Source: Opisthocomus hoazin
Taxonomy: Eukaryota; Chordata; Aves; Opisthocomiformes; Opisthocomidae
Direction of reading: 5' to 3'
NCBI RefSeq assembly: GCF_030867145.1
Contig: NC_134421.1
Span: 23,071,979-23,135,978, forward strand
DNA length: 64,000 nucleotides
Positions within the stretch are counted from its first letter, which is position 1; each line of letters begins with the position of its first letter. Shown piece by piece: positions 37,821-49,615 of this stretch. The notes beneath the pieces were generated by a model that ran no database searches, was not told the DNA's origin, and worked only from the letters and a program-made list of their open reading frames with translations. Both the position numbers and the translations under genes were made by a program.

Positions 37821-39426
37821 CATTCTCTAACACCTATATGTTTAGAGCTACTTTTTCTGCAGAAGTCACGTATCGAGCAAGTTTTACTGTTTAGTCTTAG
37901 TCTTTTTTAAACCAATGCATGAGCCTCCTGTGCGTGAACTCTCTGCTTGTCCATGGTTTATGACAGCACCCTCCTGACTGCATTCGACCCTTACTGGTGG
38001 AAGAGACGCCCTCAGAGCCGGCAGCTCCGTGAACCCCAGCACGCTCCCTCCCCAGTGCCCTCTATCCCAACTGCTTTCTTCTCCACTCTGTCCCAGGGTC
38101 CTGCCTCCTCAGTTGTACCAGCACTGGGAGTTCTCGCGTCATTCTGGTAAGAAAAGCAACCTGTATTAAGAAAACCCTGTAAATAGAAAAACATTATTTA
38201 TAACTTGGATCAGCTTAGTGACCTGATTTACAGCAGAGCCCCAACAGCAGTCGCAGAGCAGCGTGAGGGTGAAGAAGCCGCCGGTGGCGAGGCAGGGATG
38301 GGAGGCAGATGTTCCCAAGCTGGCCTTGCAGCTGAAGTTCCCCCCTGTGACACTGCAGCTGCCAGCGAACCTTTGCTCTGGCACAGATGTCAGAGGGAAT
38401 TCCCCTGCAGTGCCTGAAATAACGCTTTAGGGAAGGACTGACACGTCAGTGAGTTATATATTAACCGTTATAGATGACCTTTCAGAGAAAGTAACAGGGT
38501 CACAATCTCACTGAATTACTGATAAAGAAAAATGGCAAATTTTCCATTATGCAGAGCACAGGTATTAACTCCTAGGAAGAGACAGCCCAGCTCTTTCCAC
38601 TAAATTATACTGTTTTCCATTCTTCCTGCTTTCTTAAATGTGAATACATTGTTCAGATATTTTAAATGCTAAATAAATGTCTCTGACTGTTTCTTGCAGG
38701 GAGCTGAGGGGAGAAGGCAGGAAGTGTTTTAACCAAAGTGATGCAGCCATTTCCAAGGAAGCGTCAGAAGAGCAACGTACAAGTTTGCTGGAGATACAGA
38801 AAAAAATCATCTTAGCAGTCATTCAGCACCGTGCTCACTTTTCGTTCCCAAGGTCTGACCTTGCTGTGTGTTCAGTGTCATCAGAGATCTGCTGCAATGA
38901 AGTTTATGTACTCGTGTCACTTAGGATACAAATGAATTGCTTTAACTTCATCTTAAGCAAAACCCTACCAGAGATGACAAATACGAGTACTATATATCAC
39001 CAGTTAAATGACGAATGATTGATTTGTCTTTGAAGCTTCTGGTGAAAGCTGAAGCACAGTGGTTAAAGAGAAGATAATGTAAGTTACGTAACACCTCACA
39101 TATGGAATTGCTAATGCTCTGTTTTTATATGGAATAAATTGCTCTTCAATGCTTATATACATAGAAATAATGAGGATGATTTCATTTGGTGTTCAGTGTG
39201 TGCCATGCATATATTCAGGAGATTCAGAAGATTTAAACTTTTTGCCTGAAGATGAGATTTTCACAGAAGAACCTTCCTTTGGTCAATATATTCCACTATT
39301 TAAATAAGAAGAAACCCTGGCCATGTTTCAATTCAATTGTTTGGTTTTCAAGAGACATTGTTTTTGACCTTCAAAACCACAAAAATTATCCTTTCTTTAG
39401 ACCAAATTATCATCTTTTTGAATTGC

Positions 39427-39459
39427 AAAAAAAAAAAAAAAAATCTCAATTTTTTTTTT
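39427..39459. repeat. Adjacent A-run and T-run
   Basis: An A17 run (39,427-39,443), a 6-bp spacer and a T10 run (39,450-39,459), forming a perfect A/T hairpin stem. No retrocopy was recognised on either side. Confidence 0.9.
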
Positions 39460-42400
39460 CAAATAACTTCTTACTTCAGTAGTAATATATTGGCTTCAAA
39501 AATTATATGTTTGGAATTTTATTGTATAGAATTTATGTAGCCAAGGTTTTAAGCAACTTTGCATAATTAATAATATAAACCTAAATCTCTGTGGTCTTTC
39601 TATCAGGAACTCAGCTAGACAGGTACTTACAGAGACTCTTTCTGACTCCATCATTATGGGAAGCATACTCTGCACTCCACAAGCTGAAATAAGATGCGAT
39701 TCAGGTAACAAAAGGCTGGTGATAAATACCAGCCAGCACAGGAGAGTTGAGGGTAGGCCACATTCAGGGCAAGATGTTGCTCAAATGTGTTTGGGGAGGG
39801 AAGGACTGACAAGGGGTTGCTTACCCACCCTTTAGAGCTGCTTCATGTGGGTCAGGGTTCTCCTGGGATGTGGAGGCTGCATCGCCTTTCATCCCACTCA
39901 GACCTCTTCAAGAAAAAAGAGGCACGAGCAAGGGAGAAGATGAATCATTTTGCCTGAATAGCTGGTGCTGTCGCAGCCAAGCAGGCAACCTGTGACAGAG
40001 GAGAAGAGAGGCAACAGACAAAAAGGGGTAGCCAGGATTAGGTCAAAAGAAAGACTAAGCAAAAGAAGAGGGAGAAACACTGAGAGAAAGGCTTAGCCCA
40101 GGGATGAGTGATGCAGAGTTTCTATGAACTTGGTAGAATCCAGGATACAACCATGCTTAGGAATAGTGTGGTGGTTATGTTTGGATGCAAGGGCTTTGTG
40201 TGTATACTACCACTGCAGATACTGAGTATCTTTAAGCTGGTGCCAGAGGTCTGTCACATACGTCAATCTTGGAATTGCTGCCAGTTTTCTGAGTACAGCG
40301 AGTCCGAATGGTTATTAAATGAAACTGCAGTTAGAAGCGTGAAAAATGAGTTGCACGTAAGTTATACTTGTGTCTGATATTTGGGCTCTAAGAAAAGGGG
40401 AAAGAGATGTATGTCTTGCATGTGACAGTTTTGATCAGTCTCTTTAGAATAAAAACTGCTTTCTACTTGCCTGTAAATTAAACTCGCGTCATGATGAAAA
40501 GACAGCAACATCAATTTCCACTTGTTGGAAATGTTTTGCATGCAGGCTTTGGCAACATCATTTCTCCTCACAGGATGAAGAGTGTAAGAAATCCCAGCAT
40601 TACCTGTCAGATAGTTATGCCATCATGCTACTGTATTACACCACCAGGGCGTTGCAAAGAAAGCCTTAAAACGTGGAGCTACCCAAACATAAAAAGGCTT
40701 GGGAGTGGCATGTTCTTTACTGTATGCATGACTTCATCACAGAAAGGAAGATTATCGTTAGTAAACTTAAGAAGGTGGAAAGTTGGGAGGAGTTGTTATA
40801 AATTTCATTTCAGCAACAATATGATTCAAATAAGAAAAAATACATTATTTTCATAATCCTCTTTTTTGGTTCTACCTATAACTGTTCATTTTTATTTCAG
40901 AAAAGACAATCACTACAAAAATCAGGATGAACAAATTTCCCACGTATGTGCCAGGGCAACATGAGAAAGTGATGTGCAGAGCAGCTGGTGTGGCTATTCA
41001 GGGAGCTCGGCAGGGCCATGGCGATCATGCTCCGGGCTGGATGCAGGCGCCTGTGACTGCAGGGCAGAGGAGGGAGCTGCCAGCAGCTGCCAACAGCCAG
41101 CTCTGGTGTCATGCTTGTGCACACTATGACTAAAACAATGTCACTGCTGAATACAAAATTCCATCGTTTCTTTCTTGCTTTAATGAGAAGAGCACTGCAG
41201 ATGTGGGGACAGGGACAAAAGTAGCCAGTATTTCCTCTCCTCTCTTTCTACATGCTGCTCAGCCGTGCTCGTGGGGCACTGGCTAATCCCTCTGGCTTCT
41301 GAACTGAGAGAAGAAGATGCTTCTCATCCGAGTAACTAATGAATCACCCCTTTTAGTACATAGCATGCATGACTGCATTGTTAAAAGCAGTCTTAATCAC
41401 TCACTGAGAAAAATGATATTGATCATTTCTCCCTTTTAGTTGTTAACTGGAAGCCTTGGGAGTTGTGACTCACAGCCTGTGTGCTGCGGCAAGCCCAGAA
41501 AGACTTCAGCAGATTTTTAGCTAGTTATAGGAGCCCCATGCATCTTATTCCTCGCATCTTCCTGGTATGGCTGTAATCTGGAAGAATGATAGATTTCTTG
41601 GTTTTGTACCTTTGTAGGAATCAATATTCTGCAGTTGGATTTGGCCTGAACTTTACACCAAAGTTCAAAGAAGAGAAGCATTTTTGGTAGGCAGCTGGCT
41701 TCTAGCAGGGGATAGGGCAAAAGAACTCATGGGCTGGAGGAAGCCCACCCTCCATTTTGCCTTTAGCTCTGTAGCGGTGTTGGACAAGTCACACATACAG
41801 TGGTTAACCCTGGTTTATGAGCATAGGACTGTGTGTCAACAGGACAGTGGAATAAGGAAAAAGAAGTAATAAGAGTAAATTTGGAGGGTTTTGGCAGCTT
41901 CCTGGAAAGAGGGTGAATGGGTCTGAGGTGAGAAATAAATTCTGTTGTTGACTAGGAATTGCCAAAGGCAGAGCAAAGTGGACAGATAAAAAGTTTTCAA
42001 CATGACATGGGAAAAAAATGTAACTGTTGTTGTTTCAAATGAAACAGATGTACTGATAGATGTACTTGTGTATTAATTGCATAAAAAATAGTAGGCTGAA
42101 AGATTGTTACCAATGCTGAATTGTCAAGTTTTCAACTGGTGGAGAATGCCAAAGTTAAGGCAGCCTATACCCCTTTAAATCAGTCCTTCTGTGTATGTAT
42201 GTGTATTATAAGAGTATAATATGGCTGAATTTTGTTACTACATCCAACTTATTTAATTGGATCAGGCTCTCAACTTGTTAATTTCTCCACAAATGCAAAA
42301 GAAGCTACAAGGCCTCCATGGAGGAGGGCATGTAAGGGCAGTTCTGTTAGTGAGTGACTGAAGCATGTTTGTTGTTATCAATGCTTTCTGTTAGTTCCCC

Positions 42401-44079
42401 TGAATAGCCCTTCTCGTTCACCCTGTGCAGAGACTTCCCCACGTGCCTCTCCCATTCTGACAGCACGTGAAATGTTGCTGGTCAGCAGGTCCTCTGCGGT
42501 CCCACCACAGCCTTCCTTAGCTGCTGGAAAATGGACTTGGCTTCTGCTGCGAGCAGATGCTTAGGAGGCAGGGGGAAGGGGAAAAAAAGTACCCAAAGAA
42601 CTAGCGATTGCCGGTGTAATGATTGTGTAACGATGCTGAAAACACATGCATTACAAGACTTCATCACGTTTGAATGTAGCTGGGAGCGAAGATGATGTAA
42701 AGCAATGCTGACGTGCTGAGCGGTCAGGGTGGAGAGAGGAAAATTGTTTGCCAGGAGGTGCCTGAATGCTGAACGTAACGAGTCCTCGCCTACGCTGTCT
42801 GCTAAGCTTAGGTTGGTGACATGACATCTCAGTGATTTGTTGGGTGCTGTTCCACCATCACAGCTTTTTGTAACAGAAGGCATGACATCCTCAGTCTCCT
42901 GCAGCCCGCAGCAAACTGGTCTCTTCAAAGAGACCAAGTTCATTCACAGTGGCTAATGACCTTTACTTTCCTCAGCAGACCTTCCTGGCAGCTCGAGCTC
43001 CATTCTTGAGGGCAAAGGACAGAAAACGCTCCTCCCAGGACTGAGTCAATGTAGGATTAGGAGATCCACTTGTGTGCTGCACAGATGTAGCTCAGTATTT
43101 TTTATTTGCTGCTGTGAAACATCAGCCATAAAAATACATGTAGTCTACTCATTAAATGCAAATTGCTAAGGACAGTGGGGATAAACAACAACAACAAAAT
43201 AATCTCCAGATAAATGATATACTAGAACATGCTTCAAAAAGGCACTAGTAATCATCATGGGATTTGCCCTTTGGGCTGTGCTGGTAGAGGTGGAAGTATG
43301 GGATGGCCCAGAGATCCTCTGCTTTAGCAGGGATGGCTGGGACACCTTTGCTCCATCAGATGATGGTTTTCTTTCAGCATCTTTGCCTGCACTGGATTGC
43401 TGTTTCTCGGGCTGCCATTGCTGCAAAAAGGATTAGGGTCAGCCGTAGGTCTTGGAAATGTCCTTTGGTATGTGGAAAGGAAATGGGATTTATTTTGTGA
43501 CAGAGTCTCTTCCCCTGGCAGGTCACTTGATGGACGTGGTCACTTGACGGAGGCATGCTGCTGTGGAGGGACAGCCCCTGGGATCTGCCCCTGTGTTGGC
43601 TCAGCTCTTGGAGAAGGACATAAACCGCTGCAGAGGAAGCAGATGTTGCCAGTGGTATCACAAAGAAAGAACAGGGAAGAGCACATTTGGGAAGAAGGGT
43701 GTGCTAAAGATCCTAGAAAATCTGCATTTGATGGGCTCACGGGAGGACTTGGTGAGAGCAGAGGTGAAGAGGGACCCTTAATGGGGGACAGCTCTGGAGC
43801 AAAGCAGAGAAGCCCCGGAGGCCTCCCCAGCCACCACGGGCTGTCAGGGGGGTTCAGGTTTTGTGTGATGACCCTACGGATGCAGAGGAGTATAACTCAC
43901 AGAGCTGCAAATCCCAGCCATCCTCTGCACTACAGCGACAGGGAGAAATACCAAATAGTAACTGCACAGAGTTCTAGCCTTTACATAGCTTTGTCTCAGT
44001 AGGAAATAGCCTGGCCCTTGGCAACTAAAATGGACAGACCTGTTATAATCATCTCTAAATGTTTTTGCGATTCAGAGAT

Positions 44080-44200
44080 GGTTAAGAGTAGCCAGCTCTT
44101 GTTCTCTGTAAGTAGGGTAGCAGACATCAGGAAACCAACATCTTTAATAACAAGCTGCGATTTGAATTCCTGACTGCAACTTCAGTTTAAAATCTCTTTA
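44080..44200 (-). repeat. Possible ancient SINE-like remnant
   Basis: The segments GGTTAAGAGTAGCCAGCTC and GCTGCGATTTGAATTCCTGA resemble an antisense MIR-type SINE (the 'GGGATTTGAACCC' block). Heavily diverged; it could be chance. Confidence 0.25.
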
Positions 44201-47200
44201 ATACTCTTAAAATATATTTCAGGCTAGTAATCTCATTCATGATCAATTTCTGCTCAGATCTGAGAGTACCTTTCGATATTGGCTGTTTGTTACATTCATA
44301 AAAATAGTACCGAAACATCCCTGGGTCCTTTATAAACATAAGACTCTAAGATCACTTCAGTAAATCACTTATTACAACTAATTGCCCACCACTTCACTAA
44401 ACACCTTTCTGTTTCAGGGCCCTTCCTTGCAAACTCCCAGTGAGACCGAGACAGCTCCATGTCTAGTATCCTGATATTTAAAGCATTAGATTGTGACTCT
44501 CAATGCATTTTTTTTCTCTTAGAGCCCATCGATGTCTGTAGGCAGGCACAGGTCCCTCTGTGAGACCTCAGAGTGGGACTCTTGCATTGTGCAGCCAGGG
44601 GATTCACTCTGCTTCCCACCCTCAGCCAGGTCTGCCGCCGTGGCCTCACACACCTCTCTGACAGGTACAGGTACACGTTATCCGCCTTTCCATGCCAACA
44701 GAGTCCCAATCTGCGCGTCTGCATAACAGGGACCCCAGTCCTTAATGGGAATCAAAAATGAGGACGACTAGAAAAGGTCTGCCCAGTCATGAACTGTGTG
44801 TAATGGTTCTTCGCTTCCCTTAGTGCAGACTGGAATATTGATTTCAATGCCTCACTGAGGTGAGCAGTAAAACTTCCACTGTCTGCGAGGGAGCCAGGAG
44901 TCCAGCCGTCAACACCTGACACCTATTGGGGGATTTCTCTGAATGCCTTGAACTGAAACACTGACTGCCTGCTCGTTTCTTTTTCTGCCTTGGGCCAGGC
45001 TGTTAATAGAATGTCCTGTGCAAATTGGCTGTGGACGTCGTGTTGCCGGGCAGCTGAGAAATGATGTAGCAGCAGACGACCCTTGCCTCCTTCCTAAAGA
45101 CATTTTTAACCTTGTATTTTTGCAGTTACAGTCAGGGTCTGTGATTATGCTACAAAGGCTTAAAAAGAAAGGATTTTTATACGAATTGGAGTTGTCCAAT
45201 TGCCTACCAAGAAAAGCTTTATTATTCACTGTGAGAAATCTCTATATTTGATTAGAAATGTCCAATATGAATAAAATATGCCAACTTCAAAGAGTACACC
45301 TGATTATCCATTTCTCGCTCACCCAAATCATCTGGCAAACTCATCAAGAGGTTGTTGGTGGACTAAACACATATTCTAGCCAAGTACTTAACCACTGAGA
45401 CATTTTGCAGGTTGGATGGTTTTAACTGGTTTTGTAATCTTTAATCTTAAAAAGATCTTTTCTTTAGAAGATTTTTCTTGATTATTTGGTTCAAAATTTT
45501 TTTCAGACAGAGATGGCCCATGCTATAGGCTTGTACAATACATAATATCCAGTTTTGGAGGAGCCATTTCAGTATCATTATAATGCCAAGCTCGAAGTAA
45601 GGAGTGAACACTTATTTTCTGAGCGTACGTATCACTGGCATTGCTCTTTCCATTACAGCTAACGACCATCTAAGAAAAGACAGGTGTGGAGGCCAGGCTG
45701 TGGTTATGTGGCTTTGTAAATCTGGCTTCAGAGTACTTAATGGTGGATTAGAAAAGTTACCAGCACAAACAGTAAAATTGCAGGTCTGATGCAAACTTAT
45801 CTTACCTAGCAAAACGCGTTAACATTGTTTTGAAGCAATCAATTTCTTCTGGCCAGCTGTATGATGGATTTGGTGGGGTTTTTTTTGCCTGCAATCAACG
45901 TACAGTCAGCAGAAAGTATAAAACTGCTTTAACACTATATCCCACACTCTTGTTAGTTCAGAAGATACAGAAATACAATGGTGTACGCGTATTTGGTCCA
46001 GACTGAAATTGTATTGTCAGTTGACCCAGTAATGCATGTAGCTGGCATTAATGCAAGGGAAGCCTCAGCTGTTGAAGGGCTGATTCTTGAGAACCATGTA
46101 ACATTTCATCATCCCACAGGAAATGCATTTATTACTTTTTCCTTCACTGATTCCCAATGCCTGTTTGCCCTAGGCTTTAGTGTAGACGTTTTATTTTCCA
46201 TTTATAAATTAGCATTTTTTTTTGTCTTACCTGTACTACACTAGGAAAGGAAGATGCTGAATGAAAGGTCCCACTCATTAGTCTTTTAGTGTGAACATTT
46301 TAACTTTAAAAAAATGCTTAACTGAGAGAGATTTTTAATCTTCCTTTTCTTATAGCCAAGATTCTTCCTCATGTCTAAATCATTACTATAATTGCTACAT
46401 AGACAGGTTTGTCTAGTACTGCAAGAAAATCAAGGGCTGGCCAGCTGGGGATTTAGCAGTGTAATATGGTAGAGCTTAAAAATAGCATTTTGATTCCTAG
46501 ATTCAGTAAAATTCTAACATTAAAATACAAATCTGGAAGACTTTGAGAGGTGAAGTTTATAATAGCAAATGCCATTAAGCATAGTGTGATTACTGTAAAG
46601 CTACAGGTGTATTTGTTTACTGTTTTAAGAAAGTCTGTCATCCTCCTTTTATAATTAAAATTTGTCCTCTTTATTTAGCAGCCTCTGTTCTGACCATTTA
46701 AAAGTATTTAACTCAATTGCTGATGCAACGCATGTACACTGTGACTCCCAACAAAGCCAACATTTATTGCATCTGCTTATATACAAAGCCATGAACAAAC
46801 AGCACATACTAATTTTCAGAAGGAGAGGACAGTGTTTGAATCAGAGCTGTATGTACCTTCGTATATAAAAAAACCCACAGCTTGTTATTACGTTTGGTTA
46901 GATTTGTGTTTGAAAAAAAAACCCCACAGACCTTCAGTTTTTTTGCAATTATGCAGAAGGATGATCAAAACAATGCCCATAACTCTGTTATCACTAAATC
47001 TTCATACATGATGTTGAAAATCCATTTGATGTTTCTGCTGTAACTAAGAGAGTCCTAATAAGATTGATTTAAATGATCAGTGCTACTGGCGTCCCCTAGA
47101 ACCTGCATAACTAAGGGCTCCCTTGCTTATTTCATTTGGCATTTTAAGCATTTTGCTGAAAAATCTTTGAAATAGCATCAGACTTGCCTAGACTCATGGA

Positions 47201-48348
47201 GATGAGTAAGTTTGTGTCTAAGACCCAAAGAAAGAGAAGCTACATATGTATAGTAGCACATACCAAAGTGAGCAGATAAGTAACCTCAAAGAATGTTTTC
47301 TTAAAAATATTTGAATTGTACTCTGCAGTGGAATTCCACCAATTCCCTTTTTTGTTCCTGTTTACCCATTTTTTGTGCCATTTACTGGAAAGTGCCTACG
47401 AAACTTGCCAGCAAGAGCTAACGTCTCTGAAGTAACAGGATCAGAAGGGCCATGGTATCACCACAGATTTTTAGGGTGGAATTTGAAAGTGGGTTTTTTG
47501 TGGCAGGCTTTCAACTTTATGCAGAATAGTTTCTTAGCTGAGGCATTTGGCAAAGAGTGCTCTGCATGACTCAGCGGCAGATCTTCTCCATCTCAGAATT
47601 TGGTTATATTAATATCAGGTTTATTTTTTACATGAACTCACACATATTTATGACTTCTCTTGCATGCTGCTGGGCTTTCTCTAGTTCCAGTGCCTGTCTC
47701 TCCAGCTACTCCAGCAAAGCTACACAGCATACTCCACACAGTGATTCAGTCTTGGGGTGGGTGGAAAGAAAATCAGTCACTGGAGCAATTTTTTGTTGTC
47801 ACTAGAGAAAATTCTATTATTTCTGTCTTTGATTGGGGTTGCCTGGGGGGAGCTGTGCAAATCGTACAACGTTCACCTTCTGTAACGCTAGATAGATGTC
47901 ATGACTTCAAGCTCTTGGATTTGGTATTAATGCTAGCCGCGCAACCTTTATTAGTACACATGCTCGTTACTCGTGCAAGCAATCGCACTGACTTGAAAGA
48001 GGCTTTTCTGTAGCACAGGAGCTGGCCTCCAGTTGTCAGCCCTTTGTTACAGACGTCAGCACAGAGTCAGCCTGCTTCCAAAGTAGCTAAAACAAACACA
48101 CTTGCCCTAACGCGTGCAGGGTGAAGTACTGATGGATGCTCGGGCCAGCCTCTTCAGTACCTCGAGTGAACAACTGAAGAGCTGTTGGCTTTCTTTGTAG
48201 TGAGAAAGGAATGGGTCAGGAATGATTGGTGACTAGTTCACACATAGACTAAAGCCACCTGACGGGGTTTGCCTAGCTCCTTAGAGAAGCAGAGGTGACC
48301 TCTTGTGTCGCTCAACACCCTTCCCCTCTGCTCCCCATCACACACCTT

Positions 48349-48412
48349 TTGAACTCGTGGGGCAGTTTAAGTCTAAACAGAAAGAGGCGTAGATGGCTGT
48401 TGTGGGTTAACC
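48349..48412 (+). repeat. 64-bp direct repeat, copy 1 (flank plus LTR edge)
   Basis: Matches 49,368-49,431 without gaps, at 61 of 64 positions. The first 49 bp lie outside the LTR and the last 15 bp are the edge of the 48.4-kb LTR. Confidence 0.95.
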
Positions 48413-49057
48413 AGCAGCCAGCAACTAGTACGCGACAGCCACTCGCTTGGCCCTCCCCTTCACCCCCAGTGGGATGGGGAGGAGAAATGGACAAAAGGGG
48501 AAACTTGTGGGTTGAGATAAAGACAGTTTAATCAGGCAACAAGGGAAATACTAATACTACCAATAATACTAGCAATACTAATTATAATAATGATGATAAT
48601 AAAGAATATGCAAAACTATCTACAATACATATTTTCTCACCATCTGATGACCAATTCACAGCCAGTCCCCAAGCAGCAATTGTGGAACCCCAAACTTGCA
48701 AATTCTTGATAGTTTTGCAAAAATCCAGGAAAAAAAACAAACTCCTGGACAAGAGCAGGTTCGAACTCACAGACAGAAGAAGAGCAGATATCTTCCTGCC
48801 CCCCTGGCAAGCCCCCATTCATAAGCTGAACATGACGTCTATGATATGGAATATTTCCATTGCCAGCTTGTCTGGCTGTGCTCTCTCCCAGCACCTGCAC
48901 ACCTGCTCATTAGCTGAACACGAGAAACAGGAAAAAGTCCGTCATTTCGTAGCAACAACTGAAAACATCAGTCTTATCAACTTTCTTCTGGTACTAAATC
49001 CAAAACGCAGCAGCTACTGAGAGGAAAACTAACTCTATCCCAGCTGAAACCAGGACA
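48398..49057 (-). mobile_element. Solo LTR of a related avian endogenous retrovirus, antisense
   Basis: Read on the minus strand it opens TGTCCTGGTTTCAGCTGGGA and ends GGTTAACCCACAACA, so it has intact TG...CA ends and is about 660 bp long. It shares with the 32.5-kb LTR the start block and the ATTAAA signal (48,537-48,542 on this strand as TTTAAT) followed by CTGTCTTTATCTCAACCCA. Its middle region differs and includes an AAT-type trinucleotide-rich stretch (48,546-48,604). It is a different subfamily of the same LTR group. No internal retroviral genes lie on either side. An edge of it recurs at 49,417-49,431. Confidence 0.86.
48546..48604 (+). repeat. AAT-rich imperfect trinucleotide stretch
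   Basis: Runs of AATACT, AATAAT and GATAAT units inside the antisense LTR. The same kind of stretch is part of this LTR family, so it is probably inherited with the LTR, not a new expansion. Confidence 0.75.
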
Positions 49058-49367
49058 ATGTCTCAAAGGTAATTACATTTCTTGGGGTTTCTGACAAACC
49101 TGATGACTGGGTGGAGGTAAAAGATCCACATTTATGCTGCTGGAAAGATCAACGAGCCAAGCCAATGTACAGGAGCTCCTGTGCAGCTCTGGACTGACCA
49201 CGGCATGTCCTATCTCCTGTGTGGTGTGGCCCTGAGAGACAGAGGACAGAGTTTCTGTAAAGGTGAAGCTGTGGGACATGTTCTTCATGGGAAACTAGAC
49301 TTCATTTCTTTCACTGCTCATAAATCATTTGGTTATCACCACCTAATTGATTACCAATAAATTTACA

Positions 49368-49431
49368 TTGAACTCATGGGGCAGTTTAAGTCTAAATGGA
49401 AAGAGGCGTAGATGGCTGTTGTGGGTTAACC
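49368..49431 (+). repeat. 64-bp direct repeat, copy 2
   Basis: Second copy, 1,019 bp downstream of copy 1, differing at three positions. It includes TGTTGTGGGTTAACC, the LTR edge, but no further LTR sequence follows: after AACC the next bases continue as unrelated DNA. Confidence 0.95.
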
Positions 49432-49484
49432 CAGCATATTTGACGCTTCTGTAATGCTTTTCATCACAAGATTCCCATTTATTT

Positions 49485-49615
49485 TCACAATAGAGAGGTA
49501 TCAGTATTTTCTTTTTTATAGGTTCGGAGTGTTACTCAGAGGACTAGTTTTGGGCTGAGTACAGAATTATACGCAGTCTCCCAAGTCTCAGACTAGTGCC
49601 TAAGCCACTGGATAA
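49485..49615 (-). repeat. Possible ancient MIR/CORE-SINE-like remnant
   Basis: On the + strand the order ATAGGTTCGGAGTGTTACTC, then GAATTATACGCAGTCTCCC, then CTAGTGCCTAAGCCACTGGA follows the reverse complement of a MIR-type SINE (GGTTAAGTGACTTGCCC, then a GAACCCAGGTCTCC-like block, then AACCACT). It is highly diverged and has no intact promoter boxes. Judged by eye only. Confidence 0.38.

Larger units (their letters stand above)
35646..48348. other. Intergenic DNA, no coding gene recognised
   Basis: Mostly unique AT-rich sequence. It holds the CpG cluster at 37,256, the TG tract, the A/T runs at 39,427 and a possible SINE remnant near 44,100. The longest open frame (201 codons, 43,397-44,002) shows no domain, signal peptide or recognisable family and is not called a gene. 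Confidence 0.65.

Noticed and set aside
42482..42943. 153-codon minus-strand open frame
   Set aside because: No recognisable domain, no splice or promoter context, and within the chance length range for this window.
48758..48768. GGTTCGAACTC, resembling a tRNA/SINE B-box
   Set aside because: Lies inside the antisense LTR, has no A-box at the right distance and no cloverleaf.
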